From assembly GCA_023374045.1 (NCBI GenBank), contig CM041779.1:147251485-147315484 (forward strand): a stretch of DNA of 64,000 nt, read 5' to 3'. The DNA is from Limonium bicolor (lineage: Eukaryota; Streptophyta; Magnoliopsida; Caryophyllales; Plumbaginaceae). The notes under the pieces were generated by a model. That model ran no database searches, was not told the DNA's origin, and saw only the letters and a program-made list of their open reading frames with translations. The position numbers and the translations under genes are program-made. This document shows, in pieces, positions 10,378 to 21,165 of this stretch (positions are counted from its first letter, which is position 1; each line of letters starts with the position of its first letter).

Positions 10378-10678
10378 TAATGCAGTTGATAAGAGCAGAT
10401 AATAACCATAGTACGAAACTACTTCAAATACTACATAGCAGAAATAACAACCAATCCAAAACAAATGAGGCCTTTAGAGGCACTCAGCATCCACAAATAG
10501 TTACCCGCAGACACCGGCCGCGGGATACACCGCTTCCCCCATTTGCCAACATCAGGGGAATCACACAAAATATCCAAAAAACATAATCTGAAAAAGTCAT
10601 TAAAACAAAACACCAACACAAGTCAAGAGTATTCAAAAGTCAGTTCTTCCTAAGAGTTAAAAGGGGTGAGGTAAGGGG
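10378..10678 (-). other. Sirevirus-like 3' non-coding stretch
   Basis: A/C-rich DNA lies between the env-like ORF and the polypurine tracts. I see no gene or repeat in it. Confidence 0.5.
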
Positions 10679-12498
10679 TTAGTCATCTCCCTCCATTCCT
10701 GTGTCTTCATCCTGTGCTCCAACTTCCCCCGAAGTGTCAGCGCCATCCATTTGCTTAGCCGCTTCCAAAGTTTCAGCGAAGGTTTCCCGGAACTCCTCCG
10801 CCAGCTTCTGGACTCCTCCTGCAAAGATGTTCATCGTCTGTTTGTGGTTTTTTTTAAGGACGTCGATGAGCATGTCAATCTTCTTGGATAGAGTGGTGAG
10901 GTTGTTCTCGATCGCTGCTACCCTTTCAGACAGAGAGGCTGTGTCAGGAGGTGATGTGGTTTTTGGTGGGGCTAGCTTTTTGGAGGAAGGGTTTGTTTTG
11001 CAGACCGACTTGATCTGGAAAGATGGGGTTTTGTTGTACAGGATCTGACCGAGGATGTTAGTGTCTGTGATGCGACTAGCTTTGGAGGGATCAAGGACAA
11101 CATCACAGTGGGTGAGGATTTTCGGGAGCCAGAATATGTACCCCAGGGAGTGTCGGGGTGAGGAGATGGTTGAGGCTATGTGGTTGAGGATTAGTTTTGG
11201 GAGGTTTATCTTTTGATGATGGAGCAGACAGTACATGATAGCAAGATCTAGCGGGCGGACAAACTGGTTTCCTTCCTTTCTAGGGACTAAGTTTTTGATC
11301 ACCAAGGTATGAAGTATTTGGTGGGTATTTGACAGAGCTGGTCGGTCCAAAGAGTGACCAACTCTACTGTTCGGTAGGAAGAAGTCATAAACCTCTTTTG
11401 CACTTATAAACCCTAGATCAGGAAAGCCAGCCCTATCATAAAATTCTAGTCCGCTAGTTGGAATTGCTAGATGGGTTGCTATGGAGTTTGAATCGAGAAG
11501 GATAGCTTTGTCATGTACCTCTGTCATTATTTTCCCCTTGCGGATGACGCAATTCTGGTAGAACTGATAGGCCTCTGCTTCATGGTAGGTCTGAATGCCG
11601 TGGAAGAGATGAATCCAGTTTTGAAAGCGAAACATCTCCTCGAACATGTCGAACTCCATCGAGTGGAGCCAGTCCAGGTCGAGTAGCTTTCCTTTTACCA
11701 GGTTTCGGGACTCAGCAGAGTCGTCGGCTGGTAGGGAGTAGACGGCAGAGTGAGTATCGATCAGACCTAGTCGTTGAGCAGGAGATGGTGGGACAGACTC
11801 AGCGAGGACGAAGTCGCTTTCTAGTGGAAGTTGTTGCCGTGTCGGAGTCCGCCTGGGTTGAAGAGTTGGTGGTGTTGCGCGGCTTTTCTTCAGTTGGTGG
11901 TGCCGAGACTACAAGGGATGGTGCAGGAACAGGAGCTTCAAACTGGGTTTTGAAGATGACTTAGCCCGAGATCTAAGTGTTCTTGTAGCTGGAGGGCGGG
12001 GGACATTGGATTTAGCTCGGCGGGTTTTCTTTGGAGGGGGTGAATTTTCAGGGGCAGCTGGTTGGACTTCGAGGTCATGTACCTCAGTGGGTTCTTTAGC
12101 GGGGGAGTTGGGTTGTGGGTTCTGTGTTTCTTCATCAGTGGGTGGAAGGGATCCAAACTGGAGTTTGGTTGGAGATTTGGTTATGGTGTCGGGGTGGGTA
12201 TGATCGGGGTGGTGGGTGGTGTCGATTGTTTGGTTGGAGATGGGGTGTTTTCTGATCGGGTGGATGCCGTAGTGTGGACAATGGTGGTGGGTTCAGTTGC
12301 TACGGTGGGTAAAGTGGTGGTGATGGTTGGGTGTCGATGGACATGGCGGGCTACGGCGTGTGTCGGAGGTGGAAGTAGGAGTTTGTTTGGCTTGGAGGAT
12401 GGTGAGTTTTTGATTAGGGCTTGGAGAAGCTGAGGGTCATTAGGTAGGTCGGCGTCGGAAAACATGGTGTTGTGCGTTGGGTTAGGGTTTGAGGCCAT
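10679..12498 (-). pseudogene. Sirevirus env-like 3' ORF, frameshifted
   Basis: The likely start is MASNPNPTHN at 12498. The first part (12498-11938) is rich in Pro and Thr (LLLPPPTHAVARH, SPTKQSTPPTTP) and is interrupted by a stop near 12181 and further shifts. The second part is one open frame of 326 codons at 10679-11659 (FDMFEEMFRFQNWIHLF, YHEAEAYQFYQN, HTLVIKNLVPRKEG, YCLLHHQKINLPKLILNHI), then a heptad-like segment (LSERVAAIENNLTTLSKKI) and an acidic C-terminus ending GMEGDD. Soybean SIRE1 and relatives carry an env-like gene of this plan, proline-rich then coiled coil, but a role in envelopes is unproven. No clear membrane segment is visible. The central domain resembles the Athila 3' ORF at 2108-3259 in order and spacing of motifs. 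Confidence 0.75.
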
Positions 12499-12854
12499 GG
12501 CAATCGGAGTTGATTGTAGTGGGCAATAGGGTGGAGAAGGCGAAGAGAGGCAAAGAAAGCGGGATGGGTAGGATTGGACGTGGGGAGTGAAAGATATTGA
12601 CGTTGGAATATGGGCAGACGTGGTGTGTCAGGGTAGGTGTGAGCTGATTGGTTGAGCTGGGTGTTGCGGATTATTGGGCGAAAATTTCGCGGGAGGTTTT
12701 TCAGAAAACAAAGACTCTTGTTTTTACGCCGGTGTTTTGTTTCTTTGACAGACAGACTAGGTCATCAGACGTATTCATGCATTTCACTCAGATATTGAAA
12801 AAACAAGAGAAGGAGATACAACCTTAGCTAAGTCATACGGGTCATACCTAGTTG

Positions 12855-14301
12855 TGAACGTAGTGCTTCAAAGGACCTCGTTGCAATGGTTTGGTGAATA
12901 TGTCTGCAAGTTGATCTGAAGTAGGAACATATTCTAGTTGTATCTACCCTTTTTCAACGCAATCCCTTAAGAAATGGTGACGAATTTCAATGTGCTTTGT
13001 CCTGGAATGATGAATAGGGTTTTTAGATAAATCAATAGCACTATTATTGTCACAGAAAATTGTAGTACAAGTAGGAGGAATGAGATAATCCTGTAGTTGT
13101 TGTTGTATCTAGAGTATCTGTGCACAACAAACAGCTGCGGAGACATATTCGGCCTCGGCGGATGACAAGGCTACCGTGTTTTGCTTCTTTGAACTCCAGG
13201 CGACAAGACAAAGTCCCAAAAATTGTGCAGTACCGGACGTGCTTTTTCTGTCTAATAAGGAGCTTGCAAAATCGGAATCACTATAACCCATTAGAGTGAA
13301 ATCAGGAGTACTTGGGTACCAGAGGTACATGTCCTGGGTGCTTTTTAAATAGCGAAAGATTCGCTTTACGCTTTGTAGGTGTGATTCTTTTGGGTTTGCC
13401 TGAAATCTTGCACAGAGACATACAACATAGAGAATGTCAGGCCTACTTGCTGTTAGATACAGAAGAGAACCTATCATACCTCTGTATAGTGTAGCATCAA
13501 CGGCAATTCATTTTTCATCCAGATGTAGTTTCTCTGTTGCTGACATTGGAGTGGGTGTGGCTTTCGAATCCTGCATCTTGTATTTGAGTAATAGCTCGTG
13601 AATGTATTTCTGTTGATGAATTTGAGTCCCGTTTTCTTGTTGAATGATTTGAAGACCTAAAAAGAATTTTAATTCTCCAAGAGCACTCATTTCAAACTCT
13701 TTACTCATGAGATCAGAAAAGAATGAACATAATTCAGGAATAGTGGATCCGTAAATTATATCGTCCACGTAGATTTGCACAATGAGTATGTCTTCACCTT
13801 TGGTGAGAGTGAAAAGAGTTTTGTCAACTTTACCTCGAATGAATCCATGTGATAATAAGTAAGATGAAAGGCGCTCATACCATGCCCGTGGTGCCTGCTT
13901 CAGGCCATATAACGCTTTATCTAACTTGTAGACATACTCTGGGTGATGTGGATCTTCGAATCCCGGTGGTTGAGCAACGTAAACATCTCTGTCGATGTAT
14001 CCATGTAGAAATGCAGTTTTTACATCCATTTGGTAAAGCTTCATACCTCGATGAGTGCGTAGGCCACGAGTATTCGAATTGCCTCAATTCGAGCTACTGG
14101 AGCATAAGTTTCATCGTAATCAATTCCTTCAGCTTGAGCGTATCCCTGAACTACCAGTCTAGCTTTGTTGCGAGAGATATTCCCTTGATCATCTAACTTG
14201 TTGCGAAACACCCATTTGGTACCAATTGGTTTATGGTTGGTTGGACAGGGAACAAGTCGCCAGACAGAGTGTCTTTGCAGAGAATGCAGTTCTTCTTGCA
14301 T
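12855..14301 (-). pseudogene. Sirevirus-like reverse transcriptase-RNase H, broken
   Basis: RT starts in frame 14041-14301 (NKPIG-type start [35 protein letters not shown]) and shifts into 13508-14044 ([34 protein letters not shown], active site [10 protein letters not shown]). RNase H lies in 13109-13477 (GYSDSDFASSLLDRKST, LSSAEAEYVSAA) and continues in the same frame past an amber codon at 13109-13111, probably a former Trp, through [14 protein letters not shown] and a second amber codon at 12944-12946, to DQLADIFTKPL near 12870. Apart from two frameshifts and two stops the domains are complete. Copia RT and RNase H copy the genomic RNA into DNA in virus-like particles. Confidence 0.92.
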
Positions 14302-14729
14302 GATGAGTATCTAGTCATGATCCTGTAGAGCTTGCTGGACATTCTTAGGTTCGATTGTGGATAGAAAGGCATTGAAGGCACAAAGATTCTATGGATCTCA
14401 CTGCGTGTTTGAACGCCTTTGGATGGATCACTTAGGATTTGAGTATTGGGTGACGAGGCTTGTTGAAATTTTCTTGCGGAGGTTGATGGAAGACTAGTGG
14501 AGGGATCTGGTGTTTGGTGATTGTTAGGTGTGGTTGTGGTTTGTGGAGGAGGTGGTGGTTCGTGTGTGGGAGTAGGTGAGGCATCCTTGAATGAGTCATC
14601 AGGGTCATCGTGTCGGAGGATGAGTCTGTTGCAAGGGGTGTTTGTGGTGCAGGGATGGTAGCTACTGGTATTTCAATAAAGGTAGTATCTGAGGCATCTT
14701 CATGTGGTTCATTTGGGTTGTGTTCGCAG
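14302..14729 (-). pseudogene. Integrase C-terminus to RT linker, degenerate
   Basis: Minus-strand reading gives Pro/Thr/Ser-rich stretches typical of the variable spacer between copia integrase and RT, with stops in all frames. No conserved motif is present. Confidence 0.4.
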
Positions 14730-15692
14730 TCATAGAGTTAGAGAGCTCTTCAAAGCGAATATGAGGACTTTCTTCAAGACATGATGTACGTTTATTGAGT
14801 ACTCTATAAGCTCGACTATGTGATGAGTATCCAAGGAAGATTCCTTCATCGCTTTTAGAAGCAAACTTGCCGAGATTATCTTTCCCATTGTTGTGTATGA
14901 AACACTTACCAAAGCGCCGTAGATGAGTTACTGAAGGAGGACGGCCTTTGATAATTTCATATGGGGTTTTGCCGATGAAGGGATGAATTGATGCTCGATT
15001 TAGGATGTATGCTGCAGTGTTGATAGCTTCTGCCCAGTAAGAGGCTGGAGGTTACTGTCAATGAGCATTGTTCTTGCCATTTCTACCAAAGTGCGATTCT
15101 TTCTTTCTACAACTCCATTTTGTTGTGGAGTACGAGCAGCTGATGTTTGATGCATGATTCCCTTTGTCCTGCAGAATTCTGAAAACTGGAAATTGCAAAA
15201 TTCTGTACCGTTGTCAGAACGTATTGTCTTGACAGTGGTGGACAGTTTGTTAGTAATCATTTTGAACAAAGTTTCGAATTCAGAAAATGTTTCCGACTTA
15301 TTCTTAAGAAAGAGTACCCATGTCCAGCGCGAATAGTCATCGACGATGACTAGAACGTACTTCTTACCACTCTTGCTTTGAACACGCATTGGTCCACATA
15401 GATCCATGTGTAGCATGTCCAGCGGAGATGATGTAGACATTTCTGTTTTACCTGGAAAACTTGCTCTCGAATGTTTCCCTTGTACGCACGCAGGACAGAG
15501 GGTGTCGGTCTGGAAGAAGTTTGTCTGAGGAAGTCCTACTACAAGATTTCTGTTTTTGATTTTGTTTAGGAGTTTGCCGTGTGCATGACCTAAACGAAAG
15601 TGCCATAAGGAGATATTCTTGTCCTGTACACTAAGACAGAGAGTGCCATCCAGGTTAGGGTTTTCAAGAGATAACTTGTAAAGATTGTTCAC
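14730..15692 (-). pseudogene. Sirevirus-like GAG-pre-integrase and integrase, frameshifted
   Basis: The open frame 15000-15692 holds the zinc-binding region (WHFRLGHAHGKLL and CPACVQGKHSR), the catalytic core with HMDLCGPM (first Asp), IRSDNGTEF (second Asp) and QNGVVERKNRT (Glu), so the DD35E triad is kept. The frame is then lost after MLIDSNLQP, and the C-terminal part resumes in another frame at about 14745-14920 (KCFIHNNGKDNLGKFASK, EGIFLGYSSHSRAYRV), the conserved copia integrase end. It inserts the cDNA into the genome and gives the 5-bp duplication seen here. Confidence 0.9.
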
Positions 15693-16009
15693 CCTTATAC
15701 CAGTGGCTTTTAGAAGACCTGTTTGCTCATCAAAGATTTTGCAGTCAGAGGCCGAGAAAAGAACAACATTAGAGAGATCACATATTTGAGAGATACTTAG
15801 AAGTGTCCAAGTCCATCTACTAAATTAACATTTTCTATCTTAAAGAGAGAGGGATTACCGACGGTTCCAATACCAATGATTTTACCATGAGCATTGTCGC
15901 TGAAAGTGACCTTTCCCCCATGGTGTTGAGAGAGAGTCATGAACTTGTCAGGGTCTCCTGTCATATGTGGTGAGCATCCACTATCTAGAAACCAAGAGTC
16001 ATTGTCCAC
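15693..16009 (-). pseudogene. Sirevirus-like aspartic protease, frameshifted
   Basis: The frame 15797-16009 begins with DNDSWFLDSGCSPHMTGD, where DSG is the catalytic triad of a retropepsin, followed by KVTFSDNAHGKIIGIGTVG, the usual copia protease pattern. Further protease-like sequence to about 15700 is in a shifted frame. The enzyme cuts the Gag-Pol polyprotein in the particle. Confidence 0.85.
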
Positions 16010-16029
16010 GGCCTCTGCCTACAAGATAA

Positions 16030-18017
16030 TCAGAGGTTAGACTTGGGAACCCAGGCGAACTTGGGTTCCCTCTTTGAAAAAGAGCTATAAAGATGTCGTG
16101 CTTTAGACAGAGTATGTAAACGTTGCATATTGAAAGATAAATCTCTGCCAAGCTTATGACATGATGAGTGAATGTGTCCGTCGTAGCCACAGTAACCACA
16201 AATTAGTAAAGAATGTAGATGAACATACTTCTTTTGCCAACGAAATTTGTTTTCAAATTTTTCTTTTTGGAATTTCCTTCTTTGAAGATCATTGGGTTTT
16301 GAGGCAATTTTCGGCAGATTAACTTTGCCTTTGTTTTTCAGCCAGTGAGGAGGATTCGATGATGAGACTGATTCCATCCGTGCCTTTTTAAGGGCGATAT
16401 TCAGGGAATCGACCTCTTTCTCAAGTTGAACTTGTTTTTCTTTTGACTCACGGAGTTCGTTTCAAAGAATTTTGGTTTTTGCATGGCAGCAACCTCACGA
16501 ACGAAGGTGATTGGTTTGAAGAATTTTTGTGGAATTTTGGAACGATTTTTCTGTAGGGAAGAAACTTGGGTTTTTAAGGAGCTAATGAGACTGTGAGCAT
16601 CTCTAAACTCACTTTCAAGTTTTTCGGCCTTTTCTTCAGACTTTTGCAATTTAAGTCGATCGTTGTTGACATGACCTTTTAGCACATGAATTTCTTCGTA
16701 CATAGAAGCTATTCTTTCTTGTTCTTCAGTTAATTCAAATTCAGGATGATTGGGGTCTATGTAGTAAGTAGATAAATCTAAAGAAGGGATAGCACATGAG
16801 TCTGAGAAATATTCAGTTACCTCTGAAGAGGGACTCTTGCATACCTGACTTTTGTGAGCCATAAGGCAGATTAAGCTTGACGTTCCCATCTCAGGTTCTT
16901 CTGAGTCAGAGTCTCCCCATGCTGAATTTGCTATCAGTGATGATTGCTCACGATCATCTTTTTTCTTGAGTGGACAGTTGTTGGCGTAGTGCCCCGGCTT
17001 TAGGCATTTGAAGCATACTCGGTCTCCAGTTCCAGTACTGCCTTGCTGATTACGGTTGTAGGATTGATATTGTCGATTTTGATTTTGGCTGAACCTGTTT
17101 GGACTGTTCCTTTCTGATCGATCTCGCATGAATTTCTTAAAGTTCTTGACCAGCATGGCCATATCTTCGAAGGTGTTCGCTGATCCTTCCTCTATTATGC
17201 CGTCAATCAGAGTGTCCCGAAGCTGCTGGATTAAATCCTGATTTGGAGAGGTAGTCTCATAGTGGAATGACTCGTTCTGGTGAGCTGATGTCTGGCTGGG
17301 TGTAGTCTTTACCTGCAAAGCTTGATTCACGTTGGAATAAGAGACAGTATGGTTTGAGTGAGAAGCATTACCTTTATTTTTGATATTCATCTTGTATTTG
17401 TTGATGGACTGAAGATAAGATCCCAAGTCAGTCAAAGTCCATTTTTCTAGACTTTTGGACGCCTTCGTAGAGATAACACTCTCGGTCCATTCCTCGCCCA
17501 GACTATCCAGAAATTTGTTGTTGATATCTTCATTTGACTCTCCAATCTGCAGCTCTTCCATAGTAGCAGTGAGTTCAGTGAATCGTGCAAGCATGTCGCT
17601 GAGGGATTCTCCAGGCTTTCCCACGAAGTTTTCGTAGTCTATCTTCAGTTCTAGTATTTTTGACTTTCGAAGCTCAGTATTTCCTTCGTGAACAGCTCGA
17701 AGGTGATCCCAAATGTCTTTGGCTACCTTTATGTGATACACTCTTCTTCTTTCGGGTGGAGAGAGCCTAGTGTAGATGACTCGTACAGCTTGGGCATTTA
17801 GCTCAACACATCTGCGCTCCTCAGCAGTATAGAAGCTTGGATCTTTCCCTTCAGGTACTGGAAAATTACCTTTCGTCACTACCGTCCAGAGTTGTTGATT
17901 CAGTGACTGGAGGTGTGACTCCATCTCGTTTTTCCACATGTTGTAGTTTGTGGAAGTTAGCTTTGGGTTCTCCACTTGCATTCTGTTGTTGTTGTTGGTA
18001 TTTGCGATTTCTGCCAT
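16030..18017 (-). pseudogene. Sirevirus-like Gag with two zinc knuckles
   Basis: Start is taken at ATG 18017 (MAEIANTNNNNRM), not at the upstream GTG in the primer binding site. Residues from about 15 to 200 form a UBN2-type Gag domain (LTSTNYNMWKNEMESHLQ, DIWDHLRAVHEGNTEL). Near 17000 lies a first zinc knuckle, CFKCLKPGHYANNC (CX2CX4HX4C). Then comes an acidic linker and a probable coiled coil at 16560-16720 (ERIASMYEEIHVLKGH, KSEEKAEKLESEF). After a frameshift near 16460 the frame 16030-16377 has a second knuckle, CGYCGYDGHIHSSC. Gag packages the RNA and forms the particle. The long Gag with a coiled coil between two knuckles fits Sireviruses. The first 539 codons or so are open. Confidence 0.9.
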
Positions 18018-18043
18018 TTTGAGAGATTTGTCAGCCAACGCAG

Positions 18044-18055
18044 GCTCTGATACCA
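18044..18055 (-). other. Primer binding site for initiator tRNA-Met
   Basis: On the element strand TGGTATCAGAGC starts two bases after the 5' LTR. This is the usual copia site complementary to the 3' end of initiator tRNA-Met. Confidence 0.9.
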
Positions 18056-18057
18056 CT

Positions 18058-18773
18058 TGATGGGATCGGGGTGCTGACCGAGTAGGTCTGAGGTGTTAGT
18101 CTCAGACCAACTCTGTTTGAAGAATAAATATATGCAGAAACTAATAACGCGGAAGCTTTTGTTTTAAACTTAACAAGATAGGATTCTGCTTGTATTGAAA
18201 TTCAATGTGAATTACAACCTAGCTTCCTATCTTGGGATTCTACAGAGGTACTCTGTCTCATCCAACACTCGCTCTACTCTCGGCTTTGATCAATGCGTCA
18301 CAAGGAGTAAAGGGGAGTGTTCTATGTGTGCTCTCTAGGTAATAAATACCTAAGCTAATTGACACTATCTCACTAAGATCTCTCAAGAATACTTTTCTCT
18401 CTCAAAGCGGTGTTTCTCTCTCTAAATAATCTCAAATGCATGATTAAACTAATTACAATCATATGCTTATATACTTGTTAAACTATGTCCTAAATCTTCA
18501 GTAAGGTCTCTTTGTAACGGCTCCTTAATTTGTTTACGCAAGTATCGGAGTTGTGGAGCTGTTTGTGCTTCACGTTCCCACATTTGCGCACGCTCCCAAC
18601 CATCCGAGTTTTCCGCAGCCACTCAGTAGTGTCGCGCTTCTTGGCAGATAGGAACAAGTGAACATATGCTTCTACAGAGGTACTCGAGCTGGTAAGTTGT
18701 GACAACGCCAAGTCTTTCTGCATCGCTACTTTGACTGAGGAGGCAATCATCTGCAAAACTTAAGTCTTCAACA
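18058..18773 (-). mobile_element. Sirevirus-like 5' LTR (716 bp)
   Basis: Same length and termini as 9559-10274, with about 15 substitutions and no indel by eye. It is flanked on the right by the target duplication GGATT (18774-18778). Confidence 0.95.
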
Positions 18774-18778
18774 GGATT

Positions 18779-19796
18779 TCCCCAACTTCTTTCAAAACCT
18801 TTAAGAGATTCATTTCGAAAGCCACTAGGACTACTCTACTCCTCACTTAAAGGGTGTTTGGTGAGGATAGCTAGGATGAGGGCTTAGAGTTTATGCTTGG
18901 ATTGCTTACCATTCGTGTTTTGTTTGCTCTACATAATTGCGTGATTATGCTAACTAACCTGCAGGAGCTCCAGGTAGGTGGGGCATTAGGGGTCCAACCT
19001 CTTCTCACTCTTTTCTTGCACATTTATTACCGCTCTTTCTTTTTGCTATAGAACTGTTAGGAATAGTCTTGATGCGGGTGCATTGGGTAGTTTAGGAAAT
19101 GCATTCCTTTGTGTCACCCGCTTTATCCACAGGTCGGGATCCTAACCGGTCCATGGTTAATTCCCCATGAGCTGGGTCACTCTCTGAGTGAACATACCCA
19201 TGAGGTGGTATGGTTCCCGACTAACGCCTTGAAATATCATGATCCAAAAATACCTTCCTCCCTCGAGTCTAAAGCCAGCATATAGTAAGTTTTGAGCCTT
19301 TAGTGTCCAGCTGCTAGGTCTGGTATCTAGGACAGGTTTAATGGGTAGTCACCCCCTTTGTATGATGTCTGTCTAACCACCCTTTTGCCTTCTCCTTTTG
19401 AAGATTGCATGGGCTCAGTTCTTCATGCTTTCTTCGCACTACGGGTGTTTCTAAAGCTTAAAGTCACGCTACAATTCATAGAGGATCCGTATTTATCGAA
19501 TACCCATACATGACAAAGCGTAGTCAGTGAATAATATGGGCTTTAGACACGCCTGATTGTGTAGAGGATGGGAGACCCGACCCGATGCAATACTTCCCCG
19601 AGTTTCCCGAAAAGTGAGTGTGTTATCGTCAGATAATCACTGGTCGTGGTGCATGTTACCTAACCACTTCATGTATCCTGACCTTGTAAACTTAATCACT
19701 CGACGAATGACTTTCTCGATGACGTGCCCACAAGGCGTAACAGAGATAAATCCCGAGAGATGAATAGTGAAGGGACGACGGTTCCCCCGGTGAGAC
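18779..19796 (+). mobile_element. Tat-like leader region, continued after the copia insertion
   Basis: This continues the interval 9490-9558 once the copia element and one GGATT are removed. No ORF of note is present. Phrases such as GGGTCACTCTCTGAGTGAAC (a short inverted repeat near 19173) and the general composition are like the leader of the element at 62141. The boundary at 19796 is approximate. Confidence 0.35.
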
Positions 19797-21165
19797 GGAA
19801 TCATAATTGACTTGGAAATGTAATAATCCCAACATTAACACTTATAACTCCACATAAAATCAGCCATAATTTATATTTATGTTCTTATGTCTATGTGATA
19901 CTATGTGTGATCACGATTTAAAAACTAGAAAAAAAGCAGAAAATGAATCTCGTGAAACGCTCTAATGAAATATCTTCAAAACCGTCTTTCCCGGATAATT
20001 CCGAAAATAATATTAAAAATTTGTTATTTCCAAAGCAGTTTTTGAACACCGATTTCAATCCAGTCCCGCTAGAAACAAGTTTTACCGAACAGTTTACAAA
20101 GAACAAATTTCAAAACCTACTACTTACAAACGATTTTCAAACACTATATCTCACCAAAAATTATTTCCAAAAATTATTTTCAAAATATAGATTTCAGAAC
20201 TTATCTTTTACAAACAAATTTCAAACATTTTTCATGAATATTATTTCAAAATAAGTTTCAAAAATAGTTTTCAAAGCTGATTTTCACAAACGTATTTCAA
20301 AATAAATAATTTAGTCCCCGGGTTGTGACCCGCTATTTTTGAAGTTCTTCCCACCTTCAAGAGTAGCGGTCACTACCATGGAGCATACTAGTCATTTCTT
20401 GTTTTCACAAAAGTGGTGGATTTTCACACAAGATTTTGTGCTCGACTATTCAACTTTTCTTTCTCAAAAATATCCCTCATTTTCCTTGTCTGAGCAAGTA
20501 GATCGCATGAAGATCGACCACGCAGTTCGAGCTGAAAATCAGACCTGTACCAGCCTAAGTCGAGCAGCATGAGAGACTAGCAACGACCGTTCGAGTTAGA
20601 AGTTGCTGAGAGTCAGAAGAACACCAACCCATGTTGCTTAATCATAGTATCACTTTGTTGCTTAAGCCCGACAATGAGCAAGCGCCAATCAAGAGCCTAA
20701 AGATGAGCAAACAGCCAATCAGGAGCCCGAACATGAATAAACAGCCAATCAGAGGCTCGAAGACAAAGCAGAAGAAAGTTTGAAGATTTTAGACTCAAAT
20801 CCCCTTTTAATGGCTTTTAGGATGAATGTATAAGTTTCCCCTTATGCTTTTTTTCTCTCTCGTCCATTTTCTAAATAGACCGCATGTATAAGTCGATACA
20901 TCCCTTCTAACTTTCTTTAGATCATGATGTGTATAAGGTTCCCCATCCCTTATTTTATTTGAGAAGGATCGAGCACCTTAACTCTTATCTTGAAAATCCA
21001 CCACTTCGAAAAACACATGTTTCAAAACAGTTTTCCTAAAACCCGGTTTCTCCTGGCACACACATTTTGCTTAAGGAAAATAAAAGAGTGGCACCTCATA
21101 TTTTATCTATTACTCTTAAACTCTACTTTATGTGGTGAAAATTTGTGGTGTCTACCGTATGCATA
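19797..21165 (-). mobile_element. Tat-like LTR piece, minus orientation
   Basis: Read on minus from 21165, the start GGTAGACACCACAAATTTTCACC resembles TGTAGACACC with TATTCTCACC at 25506, and both share GTGTGTGCCA about 105 bases in. To its right on plus is CATACCTCCCCTAAG, a possible polypurine tract (TTAGGGGAGG on minus). The left boundary was not found. The interior has A/T-rich, TTTCAAAA-type sequence. Confidence 0.4.
20684..20752. repeat. 30-bp tandem repeat, three copies
   Basis: GCCAATCA recurs at 20684, 20714 and 20744 with the frame GAGCAAACAGCCAATCAGGA. The period is exactly 30. Each unit holds a CCAAT word. It lies within the Tat-like LTR piece. Confidence 0.8.

Larger units (their letters stand above)
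9559..18773 (-). mobile_element. Complete Sirevirus-like Ty1/copia element, 9.2 kb
   Basis: Both LTRs are 716 bases and are flanked by the perfect 5-bp duplication GGATT (9554-9558 and 18774-18778). Order on the minus strand is LTR, primer binding site, gag, protease, integrase, RT, RNase H, env-like ORF, multiple polypurine tracts, LTR; integrase before RT defines Ty1/copia. The large gag with two zinc knuckles, RT words such as [16 protein letters not shown], the extra 3' ORF and repeated PPTs point to Sirevirus. By eye the LTRs differ at about 15 positions (about 2%). The coding regions carry frameshifts and stops, so the copy is not autonomous. It is inserted in the leader of the Tat-like element whose primer site is at 9472. 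Confidence 0.93.

Noticed and set aside
12006..12433. Gly/Val-rich plus-strand open frames
   Set aside because: They are the reverse complement of the Pro/Thr-rich part of the Sirevirus env-like ORF.
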